Shown here piece by piece: positions 49,211-57,380 of a stretch of DNA of 64,000 nt. Made by a program: the position numbers and the translations under genes. This DNA is from Demequina sp. NBRC 110057 (GTDB lineage Bacteria > Actinomycetota > Actinomycetes > Actinomycetales > Demequinaceae), in assembly GCF_002090175.1 (NCBI RefSeq), contig NZ_BBRN01000004.1:496001-560000 (forward strand), written 5' to 3'. Each line of letters starts with the position of its first letter. Positions within the stretch are counted from its first letter, which is position 1. The notes beneath the pieces were generated by a model. The model searched no databases. It saw nothing but the letters and a program-made list of their open reading frames with translations, and was not told the origin of the DNA.

Positions 49211-51565
49211 GTGAGCCAGGCTGACAGCCACGACATCATCCGCGTGCGCGGAGCGCGCGAGAACAACCTGCGCGACGTGTCGCTCGACCTTCCCAAGAGG
49301 CGCCTCACGGTCTTCACCGGCGTCTCGGGATCGGGCAAGAGTTCGCTCGTGTTCGGCACCATCGCTGCCGAGTCCCGGAGGCTCATCGACGAGACCTACC
49401 CGGCGTTCGTGCAGGGCTTCATGCCCTCGCTGAACAGGCCCGACGTGGACTCCCTCGAGGGCCTCACGACGGCGATCATGGTCGACCAGGAGCGGATGGG
49501 CGCCAACTCCCGCTCCACCGTGGGCACCGCGACCGACGCCAACGCGCTGCTGCGCATGCTGTTCTCACGCGTGGCACAGCCGCACATCGGCTCGCCTCAG
49601 GCCTACTCGTTCAACGTGGCGTCCGTCTCCGGGCAGGGCGCCGTGCAGATGGAGAACAGCCGCGGCACCACCACCAAGGAGGTGCGATCGTTCTCGATCC
49701 AGGGCGGCCAGTGCGCGAGGTGCGAGGGAATGGGAGCCGTGTCGGACATCGACCTCTCCCAGGTGGTCGACGAGTCGAAGTCGCTGCGCGAGGGGGCCAT
49801 CACGGTGCCGGGCTTCACTGCAGACGGCTGGATGGTGCGGATCTATGCGGAGGCCGGGTTCTTCGACGGCGACACCCCCGTCAAGGACTTCACCTCGCGT
49901 CAGCGCGACGACTTCCTCTACAAGGAGCCCGTGAAGGTCAAGGTCAACGGCATCAACATGACCTACGAGGGCCTCATCCCGCGCATCCAGAAGTCGATGC
50001 TGGCGAAGGACAAGGAGTCCATGCAGCCGCACATCCGGGCCTTCGTGGAGCGCGCGGTCACGTTCCAGACCTGCCCCGAGTGCGACGGCACGCGCCTCAA
50101 CGAGACGGCGCGCTCCTCGGTGATCGACGGCAAGTCCATCGCCGACCTGTGCCGCATGCAAATCACCGACCTCGCACAGTGGTTCGCCGGGGTCGACCTC
50201 CCGGCCGCAGGCCCGCTGGTCGAGGGGATCCGGTCCGTCCTCACCGCCTTCGTGGACATCGGCCTGGGCTACCTGTCCCTCGAGCGGCCCACCGGCACGC
50301 TGTCGGGAGGCGAGTCGCAGCGCACCAAGATGATTCGCCACCTCGGCTCGGCCCTCACCGACGTCACCTACGTGTTCGACGAGCCCACCATCGGGCTTCA
50401 CCCGCACGACATCCAGAACATGAACGACCTGCTGCTGCAACTGCGCGACAAGGGCAACACGGTGCTCGTCGTGGAGCACAAGCCCGAGACCATCGCGATC
50501 GGCGACCACGTGGTCGACATGGGCCCGGGCGCCGGCACCGACGGCGGCGAGGTGGTGTTCGAGGGCACGCCGGCGCAGCTCGCCGAGGCCGACACGAGGA
50601 CCGGCCGGCACCTTCACGACCGCGCGGGGCTCAAGGAGGCGGTGCGCACGCCCGCCGGCGCGATCGAGGTCAGGGGCGCCGATGCCCACAACCTGCGCGG
50701 CGTCGACGTCGACATCCCCACGGGCGTCCTGGTGGTCGTCACGGGAGTGGCAGGCTCGGGAAAGTCCTCCCTCATCCACGGCTCGGTGACCCCGCGCGAG
50801 GACGTCATCGCGGTGGACCAGAGCCCCATCCGCGGGTCTCGCCGCTCGAGCCCCGCCACCTATACGAGCCTGCTTGACCCCATTCGCAAGGCGTTCGCCA
50901 AGGCCAACGGGGTGAAGCCCGCCCTGTTCAGCTCGAACTCCGAGGGTGCGTGCCCCGTGTGCAAGGGCGCGGGCGTGACCGTGACGGACCTGGGCCCCTT
51001 CGACTCCGTCGAGACAGTGTGCGAGGAGTGCGAGGGCCGCCGCTTCCAGGCCTCCGTCCTCGAGCACACGCTGGGCGACAAGAACATCGCCGAGGTGCTC
51101 GGCATGTCGGTGGCGCAGGCCGAGGAGTTCTTCGCGACCGGCGACGCCAAGACCCCCGCCGCCCACAAGATTCTGGCCCGCATGAAGGACGTGGGGCTGG
51201 GTTACCTCAAGCTGGGTCAGCCGCTCACGACCCTCTCCGGGGGAGAGCGCCAGAGGCTCAAGCTCGCCGCCCGCATGACCGAGAAGGGCGACGTCTACGT
51301 CCTGGACGAGCCCACGACCGGCCTGCACCTCGCGGACGTGTCGACGCTGCTGGGGCTGCTCGACAGGCTGGTGGACTCGGGCAAGACCGTCATCGTCATC
51401 GAGCACCACCAGGCGGTCATGGCGCACGCCGACTGGATCATCGATATGGGCCCCGGCGCCGGCCACGACGGCGGCGCAGTGGTGTTCGAGGGGACGCCGG
51501 CGGCTCTCGTCGAGGACGCGTCGACGCTCACCGGCCAGCACCTCAAGGAGTACGTGGGCCGATGA
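49211..51565 (+). CDS. UvrA-like ABC ATPase (UvrA2 / drug-resistance DrrC type)
   Basis: 784 residues, about 170 shorter than housekeeping UvrA. Both ATPase cassettes are complete: Walker [11 protein letters not shown] and [10 protein letters not shown], signatures [11 protein letters not shown] and [11 protein letters not shown]. Zinc modules [22 protein letters not shown] and CEECEGRR are kept, while the UvrB-binding part of the first half is reduced. Such proteins protect DNA from intercalators such as daunorubicin. GTG start with AAGGAG upstream. Overlaps the DUF1905 gene by 4 bases. Confidence 0.93.
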   Translation: MSQADSHDIIRVRGARENNLRDVSLDLPKRRLTVFTGVSGSGKSSLVFGTIAAESRRLIDETYPAFVQGFMPSLNRPDVDSLEGLTTAIMVDQERMGANSRSTVGTATDANALLRMLFSRVAQPHIGSPQAYSFNVASVSGQGAVQMENSRGTTTKEVRSFSIQGGQCARCEGMGAVSDIDLSQVVDESKSLREGAITVPGFTADGWMVRIYAEAGFFDGDTPVKDFTSRQRDDFLYKEPVKVKVNGINMTYEGLIPRIQKSMLAKDKESMQPHIRAFVERAVTFQTCPECDGTRLNETARSSVIDGKSIADLCRMQITDLAQWFAGVDLPAAGPLVEGIRSVLTAFVDIGLGYLSLERPTGTLSGGESQRTKMIRHLGSALTDVTYVFDEPTIGLHPHDIQNMNDLLLQLRDKGNTVLVVEHKPETIAIGDHVVDMGPGAGTDGGEVVFEGTPAQLAEADTRTGRHLHDRAGLKEAVRTPAGAIEVRGADAHNLRGVDVDIPTGVLVVVTGVAGSGKSSLIHGSVTPREDVIAVDQSPIRGSRRSSPATYTSLLDPIRKAFAKANGVKPALFSSNSEGACPVCKGAGVTVTDLGPFDSVETVCEECEGRRFQASVLEHTLGDKNIAEVLGMSVAQAEEFFATGDAKTPAAHKILARMKDVGLGYLKLGQPLTTLSGGERQRLKLAARMTEKGDVYVLDEPTTGLHLADVSTLLGLLDRLVDSGKTVIVIEHHQAVMAHADWIIDMGPGAGHDGGAVVFEGTPAALVEDASTLTGQHLKEYVGR

Positions 51566-51834
51566 GCGACGAGACCCTCAGGTTCGATGCCGTCATCGGC
51601 GTCGACATCAAGGGCGAGACGTGGTCATGCGTCGAGATCCCTGGCTCCGCAGAGTTCTTCGGCACGGGCCGCGCGGTCCGCGTGGACGCGACTGTCGACG
51701 AGGTCACGCTCACCAACGTGGGCGCCATGGTGACCGGCCGCGGCGGGCACATGATCTCGCTCAGCGCCAAGGTCAGGAAGGCGCTCGGGAAGGACATCGG
51801 CGACACCGTCGCGGTCACCGTCACCCAGCGTTGA
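51562..51834 (+). CDS. DUF1905 domain protein
   Basis: 90-residue beta-rich protein: RFDAVIGVDIKGETWSCVEIP at the start and the C-terminal ISLSAKVRKALGKDIGDTV that marks DUF1905. Function unknown; often small stand-alone proteins. Overlaps the UvrA2 stop by 4 bases. The last 210 bases are also read on the other strand as the C-terminal tail of the transporter gene. Confidence 0.85.
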   Translation: MSDETLRFDAVIGVDIKGETWSCVEIPGSAEFFGTGRAVRVDATVDEVTLTNVGAMVTGRGGHMISLSAKVRKALGKDIGDTVAVTVTQR

Positions 51835-52731
51835 GGCGTCGTCCGGTGCTGACGCGTCGGCAGCCTCGGCCGGCGTGACGGCGCGGGGCCTGCCGGCGAT
51901 CGCGCCCACGGCCACCGCGACGAGGACCAGCGCACCGCCCGCGAGCTGGACGGGGCTGAGCGACTGGCCCAGGACCCACCAGCCGAGCGCGCCAGCGGTC
52001 AGCGGGGTCAGGAAGCTCAGGAGGCTCACCTGCGTGGCGGGAAGCTTCAGGATGCCGCCGAACCACAGCAGGTACGCGATGGCGGTGCCCGGGATGGCGA
52101 GCCACGCATAGCCCAGCAGGTTGTCGGCCGTGAGGCTCGAGGGAAGGCCCTCGAGCGCAAGCAGCGGCACGAGCAAGACGAGCCCGCCCGCGACCAGCTG
52201 CCAGCCCGTGAACGCGAGCATCGGCACGGGGCGCCCCCACCGCTTGGTGAGCATGACACCCGCCGCGGTCGAGACCGCCGCGCCGAGCCCGGCGGCGATG
52301 CCCCAGGCGTCAAGCCGCGCCGACGGCGTGATGACGAGGAGCGCCACTCCCGCGACCCCCGCACCCGCGGCCACGCGGGCCAGGGGAGAGACCCGCTCGT
52401 GCAGCACCACGCCGGCGAGCATGGCGGTGATGAGCGGGTGCACTGCCGCAAGCGTCGCGGCGATGCCGCCGGGGAGGCGATAGGCCGAGGCGAACATGAG
52501 GGCGAAGAAGGCGCCGATGTTCAGGGTGCCGAGGACGGCGGCCTTCCACCACCAGTCGCCGCGGGGGAGGACCCGGGTGAGGGCCAGCAGCGCCAGGCCG
52601 GCGGGTAGGGCGCGCAGCGTGGCGGTCAGCAGGGGGCGGCCGTCGGGCAGGAGCTCGGTGGTCACGAGGTAGGACGTGCCCCAGGTGATGGGGGCCAGCG
52701 CGGTGAGGGCGAGCGTGCGCAGGGTGTTCAT
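51625..52731 (-). CDS. EamA-family (DMT) transporter with antisense-overlapping tail
   Basis: Ten membrane helices in two EamA repeats fill residues 1-285 (WGTSYLVTTELLPDGRP, GGIAATLAAVHPLITAML; second GALGWWVLGQSLSPVQLAGG). The reading frame then continues about 80 hydrophilic residues with no family resemblance, running tail-to-tail through the DUF1905 gene; a normal member would end near 51840. Probably exports metabolites. Divergent from marR and likely repressed by it. Confidence 0.88.
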   Translation of the reverse strand: MNTLRTLALTALAPITWGTSYLVTTELLPDGRPLLTATLRALPAGLALLALTRVLPRGDWWWKAAVLGTLNIGAFFALMFASAYRLPGGIAATLAAVHPLITAMLAGVVLHERVSPLARVAAGAGVAGVALLVITPSARLDAWGIAAGLGAAVSTAAGVMLTKRWGRPVPMLAFTGWQLVAGGLVLLVPLLALEGLPSSLTADNLLGYAWLAIPGTAIAYLLWFGGILKLPATQVSLLSFLTPLTAGALGWWVLGQSLSPVQLAGGALVLVAVAVGAIAGRPRAVTPAEAADASAPDDASTLGDGDRDGVADVLPERLPDLGAERDHVPAAAGHHGAHVGERDLVDSRVHADRAARAEELCGARDLDA

Positions 52732-52750
52732 GACGACCTTCTTCGAGGAG

Positions 52751-52770
52751 ATATTTCGATGTCAAGATAT
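52751..52770. promoter_or_regulatory. MarR operator 1
   Basis: Twenty-base imperfect palindrome starting ATATTTCGA and ending AAGATAT; 18 of 20 positions match operator 2. Centre-to-centre distance 25 bases. Lies between the divergent transporter and regulator genes. Confidence 0.65.
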
Positions 52771-52775
52771 CAGAC

Positions 52776-52795
52776 ATATCTCGACGTCAAGATAT
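52776..52795. promoter_or_regulatory. MarR operator 2
   Basis: ATATCTCGAC followed by GTCAAGATAT; nine of ten base pairs in the palindrome are complementary. Lies just upstream of the regulator's likely -10 (CATGAT 52804-52809). Confidence 0.7.
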
Positions 52796-52803
52796 TCCGC
52801 TGG

Positions 52804-52809
52804 CATGAT
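52804..52809 (+). promoter_or_regulatory. -10 element of the marR-type gene
   Basis: CATGAT is 7 bases before ATG 52817, giving a leaderless mRNA and supporting that ATG over 52805 or 52808. Confidence 0.4.
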
Positions 52810-52816
52810 GAGCCGC

Positions 52817-53371
52817 ATGCCAGACCGCCAGCCCGATGCCGTCGACGCCTTCTACGCCGCGTGGAGCCGCGAACGCCCGGACCTCGACCTCGAGGCGTTC
52901 CCCATCATCGGGCGCCTGTCCCGTTTCGCCGACCTGGTCCAGGACAAACTCGACGCGGTGTTTGCCGAGCACGACCTCCAGTCGTGGGAGTTCGACGTGC
53001 TCGCGGCGCTGAGGCGTGCGGGGGAGCCCTACGAGCTCACGCCGGGGGAGCTGGATCGCGCCCTCCTCATCTCATCGGGCACCACGACGCACCGCGTGCA
53101 GCGCCTCGAGCAGCGCGGCTACGTCACGCGCAGGCGCGACGAGGCCGACCGCCGCGTGGTCCGCGTGCGCCTCACCGATGCGGGGCGGGAGGTTCAGGCG
53201 TCCGCCCACGCGGCCCACGCGGCCAACGAGACGCGCATCCTCGCGGGGCTCGCGCCGGGGGAGCGGGATGCACTCCTCGGCGGGCTCATGGCGCTGGGCC
53301 GTGAGTTGGGCGATGTCGCGCCCGGCACGGCGCCCGCGGACGCGACGGGAATGCCGGGCCCCACGATGTAG
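52817..53371 (+). CDS. MarR-family transcriptional regulator
   Basis: 184 residues. Winged-helix region LTPGELDRALLISSGTTTHRVQ, RLEQRGYVTRRRDEADRRVVRVRLTD (read as two blocks) is standard MarR. Flanking helices mediate dimerisation. Twin operators upstream imply autoregulation plus control of the divergent EamA transporter. No Cys pattern for redox sensing is seen, so the effector is more likely a small phenolic or drug. ATG 52817 chosen on promoter spacing. Confidence 0.9.
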   Translation: MPDRQPDAVDAFYAAWSRERPDLDLEAFPIIGRLSRFADLVQDKLDAVFAEHDLQSWEFDVLAALRRAGEPYELTPGELDRALLISSGTTTHRVQRLEQRGYVTRRRDEADRRVVRVRLTDAGREVQASAHAAHAANETRILAGLAPGERDALLGGLMALGRELGDVAPGTAPADATGMPGPTM

Positions 53372-53400
53372 TTGAATCCTCAAGTAATCGGGCCTACGCT
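53372..53400 (+). promoter_or_regulatory. Promoter of the second GTP cyclohydrolase operon
   Basis: TTGAAT (53372-53377), 17 bases, TACGCT (53395-53400). The start would be about 53407 with a leader holding GAGGAG before ATG 53425. Confidence 0.6.
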
Positions 53401-53424
53401 GGGCTCGACCACCCGAGGAGAGCC

Positions 53425-54102
53425 ATGACCGCCGTCACCTTCGCCGCCACCGCGGCCACCGCATCGGCCGTACCCGATGCCGCCCTGCGCACCTCGGTGC
53501 GCGTGCCCCTGCACTTCGCGGACGGGTACAGCACCGAGGCCGACGTGATGACCTTCACGGGCCTCGTCGACGGGCGCGAGCACCTGCTGCTTGGCCTGGG
53601 CGACTGGCGCGGCGCGCTCGACGCCGCCGCCCACGGGGGCCAAGCGCCGCTCACGCGTCCGCACTCGGAGTGCCTCACGGGCGACGTGTTCGGCTCCGAG
53701 CGGTGCGACTGCGGGCCGCAGCTGCGCGAGGCGGCGGAGCGGATCGCCGCGACGGGCGGTTTCCTCGCGTACCTGCGCCAGGAGGGCCGGGGCATCGGCC
53801 TGTATGCGAAGTTGGACGCCTATGCGCTTCAGGACGCGGGCCTCGACACCTACGAGGCCAATCGCGCCGTGGGCCACGGCGACGACGAGCGCGACTACGC
53901 GATGGTGGCGCAGATGCTGGCCGCCGTCGGCGCTTCGCGCATCCGCCTGCTGTCGAACAATCCCGACAAGGCTTCGCAGCTTCGTGGGTACGGGCTCGTG
54001 GTCGACGAGCAGATCCCCACGGGCGTGCACCTGACCGCCTCCAACGCCCACTACCTCGCCACCAAGCGCGAGGTCACCGGCCACCTGCTGGACCTCGCGT
54101 GA
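53425..54102 (+). CDS. ribA: GTP cyclohydrolase II, second copy
   Basis: 225-residue stand-alone enzyme. Zinc site [18 protein letters not shown] and the RQEGRGIGLYAKLDAYAL loop with catalytic Arg and Tyr are intact, so it should be active. The first 30 residues are an Ala/Thr-rich extension. It differs from the RibA half of RibBA (RQEG instead of RGHEG), so it is not a recent duplicate. It heads an operon with a CatE-like dioxygenase and an acetyltransferase, pointing away from basal riboflavin supply. Confidence 0.93.
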   Translation: MTAVTFAATAATASAVPDAALRTSVRVPLHFADGYSTEADVMTFTGLVDGREHLLLGLGDWRGALDAAAHGGQAPLTRPHSECLTGDVFGSERCDCGPQLREAAERIAATGGFLAYLRQEGRGIGLYAKLDAYALQDAGLDTYEANRAVGHGDDERDYAMVAQMLAAVGASRIRLLSNNPDKASQLRGYGLVVDEQIPTGVHLTASNAHYLATKREVTGHLLDLA

Positions 54103-54992
54103 CGGCGCGGCCGGCGCATCGGCCGGACTCCCTGGACGCGGCGACGGCCATGGGCGCCGTGACCCTCAAGGTCGCCGACCTCGACGCGATGATCGCGTAT
54201 TACCGCGACGGCGTCCTGCTAGAACTGTTATCCCTGGTAGATGGTGTGGCGACGCTGGGGCGCGGGGGAGTGCCCGTCGTGGTGCTGGAGCACGCCCCCG
54301 AGCTGTCGTGGGCGGCCCGCGGCGCCGCCGGGCTGTTCCATACGGCGATCGTCTTCGACACGCGCGCGGAGCTGGCCCGCTCGCTGTACTCGATCGCGCG
54401 GCGCTACCCGGGCACCTACACGGGCAGCGCCGACCACCTCGTCTCGATCGCGTTCTACATGACCGACCCCGAGGGCAACGGCGTCGAGCTGTACTGGGAC
54501 AGGGAGCGCACCGCGTGGTCGTGGGTGCACGGCCAGGTCGAGATGGGGTCGATGTACGTGGACCCGAACTCCTTTCTCGAGGAGCACCTGGTGCGCGACA
54601 CGGCCGACGCTGTGGAGGGCCTCGCGCCGGCGTCCGTGGGCCACGTGCACCTGTCGGTGGGCGACGTCGACACGGCGCGCGCGTTCTATGTGGACGCTCT
54701 GGGCTTCGACCAGACGTTCGCCATGCCGGGGTCGGCGCTGTTCGTCTCCGCTGGCGGGTATCACCACCACATGGCGATGAACGTGTGGAACTCGCGCGGC
54801 GCGGGCCTGCGCGCCCCGGCGTTGGGCCTGGGGCTCGTACGCATCGCCCTTCCCACGGCCGATGCGGTGGGCGAGGCGGGGGAGCGGCTCGCCTTTGCGG
54901 GGGTGTCGCTGGCGGACGACGGCCGTACGGTGCGATTCGACGACCCGTGGGCGAACCGGATCGAGCTCTCCGTGGAGGGCGCCCCACGATGA
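54099..54992 (+). CDS. CatE-like VOC dioxygenase
   Basis: 297 residues with two VOC modules, like Bacillus CatE. First: AVTLKVADLDAMIAYYRDGV and YMTDPEGNGVELYWDR; second: GHVHLSVGDVDTARAFYVDALGF. Candidate metal ligands are His in GLFHTAIVF, His in SVGHVHLSV and Glu in RIELSVEG or VELYWD. It may open a catechol-like ring. Overlaps both neighbours by 4 bases. GTG start. Confidence 0.88.
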   Translation: MTARPAHRPDSLDAATAMGAVTLKVADLDAMIAYYRDGVLLELLSLVDGVATLGRGGVPVVVLEHAPELSWAARGAAGLFHTAIVFDTRAELARSLYSIARRYPGTYTGSADHLVSIAFYMTDPEGNGVELYWDRERTAWSWVHGQVEMGSMYVDPNSFLEEHLVRDTADAVEGLAPASVGHVHLSVGDVDTARAFYVDALGFDQTFAMPGSALFVSAGGYHHHMAMNVWNSRGAGLRAPALGLGLVRIALPTADAVGEAGERLAFAGVSLADDGRTVRFDDPWANRIELSVEGAPR

Positions 54993-55516
54993 CGGATGGC
55001 GGCCCTCATGACCGTCCTCCGTGCGCGCCGCTCAGCGACGCGGCGGTGTCATTGGAGCCATTGAGGGAGGACCACGCCGAGGAAATGGTGCAGGTGCTCG
55101 CCGCGCCCGAGTTGTATCGCTTCACGGGCGGCGCGGCGCCGTCACTCGCCGAACTTCGGCAACGTTATGTCAGACAATCGCGGGGACTGTCGCCGTCGGG
55201 CGACGAGGCGTGGCTCAACTGGCTTGTCCGGGACCGGGCGTCGCGGGAGGCACTCGGGTACGTCCAGGCGACGGTGGCCCTCAGTGCGAGCCAGCGGACG
55301 GCATCGGTCGCATGGGTCGTGGCACCGGCGCATCAGGGACGCGGCATCGCGACGCGCGCCGCGAGACTCATGGTGAGCCACCTGGAGTCCGACGGCGTCC
55401 GGGCATTCTCGGCGAGCATCGCCGACGGCCACACGGCTTCAGAGCGCGTCGCGACGCGTCTCGGCATGCGCCGCACCGAGGAACTCGACGACGGTGAGGT
55501 TGTGTGGCGGCGATGA
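54989..55516 (+). CDS. GNAT-family N-acetyltransferase
   Basis: 175 residues. The acetyl-CoA loop HQGRGIATRAARLMV and preceding VAWVVAP strand are typical of GNAT; SERVATRLGMRRTEE is the C-terminal motif. It resembles RimJ/RimL-like members. Third gene of the operon; the substrate may be an amine made by this cluster. Its stop lies 37 bases before the dif site. Confidence 0.88.
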   Translation: MTDGGPHDRPPCAPLSDAAVSLEPLREDHAEEMVQVLAAPELYRFTGGAAPSLAELRQRYVRQSRGLSPSGDEAWLNWLVRDRASREALGYVQATVALSASQRTASVAWVVAPAHQGRGIATRAARLMVSHLESDGVRAFSASIADGHTASERVATRLGMRRTEELDDGEVVWRR

Positions 55517-55553
55517 GGGCCGCCATGGCGCCTCGTGAGGTTCACTCCTCCGT

Positions 55554-55581
55554 AACGCCGATAATGCACATTATGTCATTT
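55554..55581. other. dif: Probable chromosomal dif site (XerCD recombination site)
   Basis: Left arm AACGCCGATAA (XerC side), centre TGCACA, right arm TTATGTCATTT (XerD side). By position 18 of 28 bases match E. coli dif, including the ATAATG and TTATG cores, and the CCGATAAT..ACATTATGTC pattern is what I recall of actinobacterial dif sites. It is a conspicuous AT-rich palindrome (ATAATG CA CATTAT) in a GC-rich gap between convergent genes, and the polar GGGGGAG word changes strand across it. The stop codon of the minus-strand repeat-protein gene lies inside the right arm. Confidence 0.85.
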
Positions 55582-55833
55582 ACGTCGTGAGCGAGCCGCT
55601 CCGGCCACTGCCCCGACGCTGAGCCACGACAGGATCGCGGCGACGGACACCGCGGACATCACCGTGCCGACCGACAGGAACGACCCGACGGACAGCACGG
55701 AGCCCGCTGAACCGATGCTGAGCACCGAATCCGTGGAACCGATGCTGAGGATGGAGCGATTGCTGCCGATCGACAGCACGGATCGGTTCGAGGCGATCGA
55801 CTTCCACGACTGACGTGACGCGTGAGTGTCCAT
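55576..55833 (-). CDS. Small repeat protein with SxLSIGS nonapeptide repeats and hydrophobic tail
   Basis: 85 residues from ATG 55833 (an in-frame GTG lies at 55842). After DTHASRQSWKSIASNR come repeats SVLSIGSNR, SILSIGSTD, SVLSIGSAG and SVLSVGS, i.e. a nine-residue unit S-hydrophobic-L-S-I-G-S-x-x. The C-terminal 35 residues are hydrophobic (VMSAVSVAAILSWLSVGAV) and end in RSRRK, like a membrane anchor with positive cytoplasmic tail. I do not recognise a named family. The regular Ser/Leu/Ile spacing suggests a small beta-solenoid. Its stop codon is inside the dif site. Confidence 0.65.
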   Translation of the reverse strand: MDTHASRQSWKSIASNRSVLSIGSNRSILSIGSTDSVLSIGSAGSVLSVGSFLSVGTVMSAVSVAAILSWLSVGAVAGAARSRRK

Positions 55834-55912
55834 GCTCAGCACTCTAGGTGGGGCTTTCGCCTTGTGCCGCGGTCAACGCTCTGCCAGAGTCGGAGAAGTC
55901 TCAGGGGGAAAC

Positions 55913-56221
55913 ATGAAACTCGGTTCGGCCATCAGCGGTCTCGCGGTTCTCGTCGTGCTTGCAGGATGCGGCGCGGCCGATGTCGCGGCCCCTGAAGGGT
56001 CACCCACCCCTGTCGCGATGTTGACGGCCGTCACCGGCTCGACGCCGGCGCCCGATCTCATCGGCCTCTCGCTCGACGAGGCCGTCGACGCCATGGAGGC
56101 CGCCACGGGAACCCGTCCCCAGATCATGATGGAGTCCGACGGCGTGGTCATCAGCCAGTCCCCCGAACCCGGAGAGCCCCTCCCGGCCGAGGGGGCCATG
56201 TCCATCGAGTTCTCGCGGTGA
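55913..56221 (+). CDS. Small lipoprotein with PASTA-like domain
   Basis: 102 residues. Signal peptide with lipobox LAGC (Cys about residue 20), a Thr/Pro linker, then DLIGLSLDEAVDAM ... VISQSPEPGEPLPAEGAMSIEFS, the pattern of one PASTA repeat. PASTA domains sense muropeptides or help cell-wall enzymes, but here there is no kinase. ATG 55913 has CAGGGGGAA upstream. Overlaps the following frameshifted gene by 4 bases, so the two were an operon. Confidence 0.8.
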   Translation: MKLGSAISGLAVLVVLAGCGAADVAAPEGSPTPVAMLTAVTGSTPAPDLIGLSLDEAVDAMEAATGTRPQIMMESDGVVISQSPEPGEPLPAEGAMSIEFSR

Positions 56222-57274
56222 GCACCCCGCCCGCCTTCGCCGGGCCGCGAGGCAGACGCTTCCTGCTCGAGCTCGCGCGGGCGCTGTCCGAGGACGTCTC
56301 ACACCTGACCTTTCACGCCGCGCTGTCCCTGGAGCCGGAGCCCGGCGGGTCGCGGCTGCGGCTCTTCGCCGGCGACGGCGCCCCGCCTCACGTGACCACT
56401 GAGGACATCGCACAAGCCATCGCGCGCGTGGACGTCGACGCCATCACGGCCGATGCCGTGTGGGACGCCGTGCGCGCCGCCGTCGACGACGCACGCTACT
56501 GGGAGCCACCCGGCGGTGAGGACGTCCTGTCCGCGGCCCCCGAGCTCGCCGGAGTCCTGGGCGGACTCGCCCAGGCGGTGCGGGACGCAGGGATGCTTCC
56601 CGACGGTCACGACGGGAACCTGGCGATGGTGTCCTGGGCCGAGCAGCCCATCGACTGGCCCACGCCCACCGCGGCGCCCTCCCTGCTCCAGGAGTGGTCG
56701 GCCGCCACCCGCGGGCACGAGGCCTTCGCGGCTCGCGAGTGGCCAGCCAACCCCGAACACACGGTGTCGAGCGAATGGTGGTCGACTCCCCCCACACGGC
56801 CTCGTCGTGTCGACCCCCGTCGATGCCACTCGCGGGCCCTGGGGCCTGAGCTTCGTCGAGGACGGCTTTGGCGAAGAGAGCGCCAGGGTGGCGCCGGTGA
56901 CCCAGCACCGCGACGCACGGGTCCGCGTCGTCTCGTCGTCCGCCGACTGGACGGCACTATGCCTCGAGGCACCCCTCGAGGTCACGGCAAGTAAGCGTGG
57001 CGACTGGTTCCACACCACGGGCCGCCGCGACCTGCGGTGGGTGGTGCCGGACTGGTCCGTCATCGCGGAGGACGCCGATGCCGTGCAGCTCACCCTCGCC
57101 GGCTACCTCGATCTCGCGGGGCGTGCACTCGAGGTCTACCCGGGCGTCGGCAGCGTGATCGCGGGGTGGAACCCCGGCGATACCTACTCCTTTGGCGCCG
57201 TCACGATCGCGCCGGAGGCCGCCCGCGAGTGGCGACGCGACGACGAAACACAGCGCTGGTCCGTCGTCCCGTAG
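56218..57274 (+). pseudogene. Unknown protein interrupted by a frameshift in a C6 run
   Basis: The first frame runs from GTG 56218 (overlapping the lipoprotein stop) and codes sensibly to about ...SSEWWSTPP. At the six C bases 56788-56793 sense moves to the next frame, which continues LVVSTPVDATRGPWGLSFVEDGF to the TAG at 57272-57274 (...RWSVVP). Removing one C joins both parts into about 351 residues. So either a real frameshift or a homopolymer base-call error. No family is recognised; the protein looks soluble and acidic. Confidence 0.7.
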
Positions 57275-57380
57275 TGCACCACTCCCCCGCGGCGAGCCTC
57301 CTCCAGGCACAGAGAGCGCCGCGATAGGCTCGCTACCAGCGCCGATGTATCCGCGCCACCCTGAGAAGGCTGGAGGAGCG

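Noticed and set aside
55603..55795. Short tandem DNA repeats as a CRISPR array
   Set aside because: The 27-base periodicity is the coding repeat of the nonapeptide protein; units are diverged and there are no spacers.
55861..55920. GGGGGAA near 55905 as a polar-word exception right of dif
   Set aside because: It is GGGGGAA, not GGGGGAG, and forms part of the ribosome-binding site of the lipoprotein gene.
56218..56994. Treating the first frame to 56994 as an intact gene
   Set aside because: After 56793 this frame becomes Arg-rich nonsense while the neighbouring frame continues a normal protein sequence.
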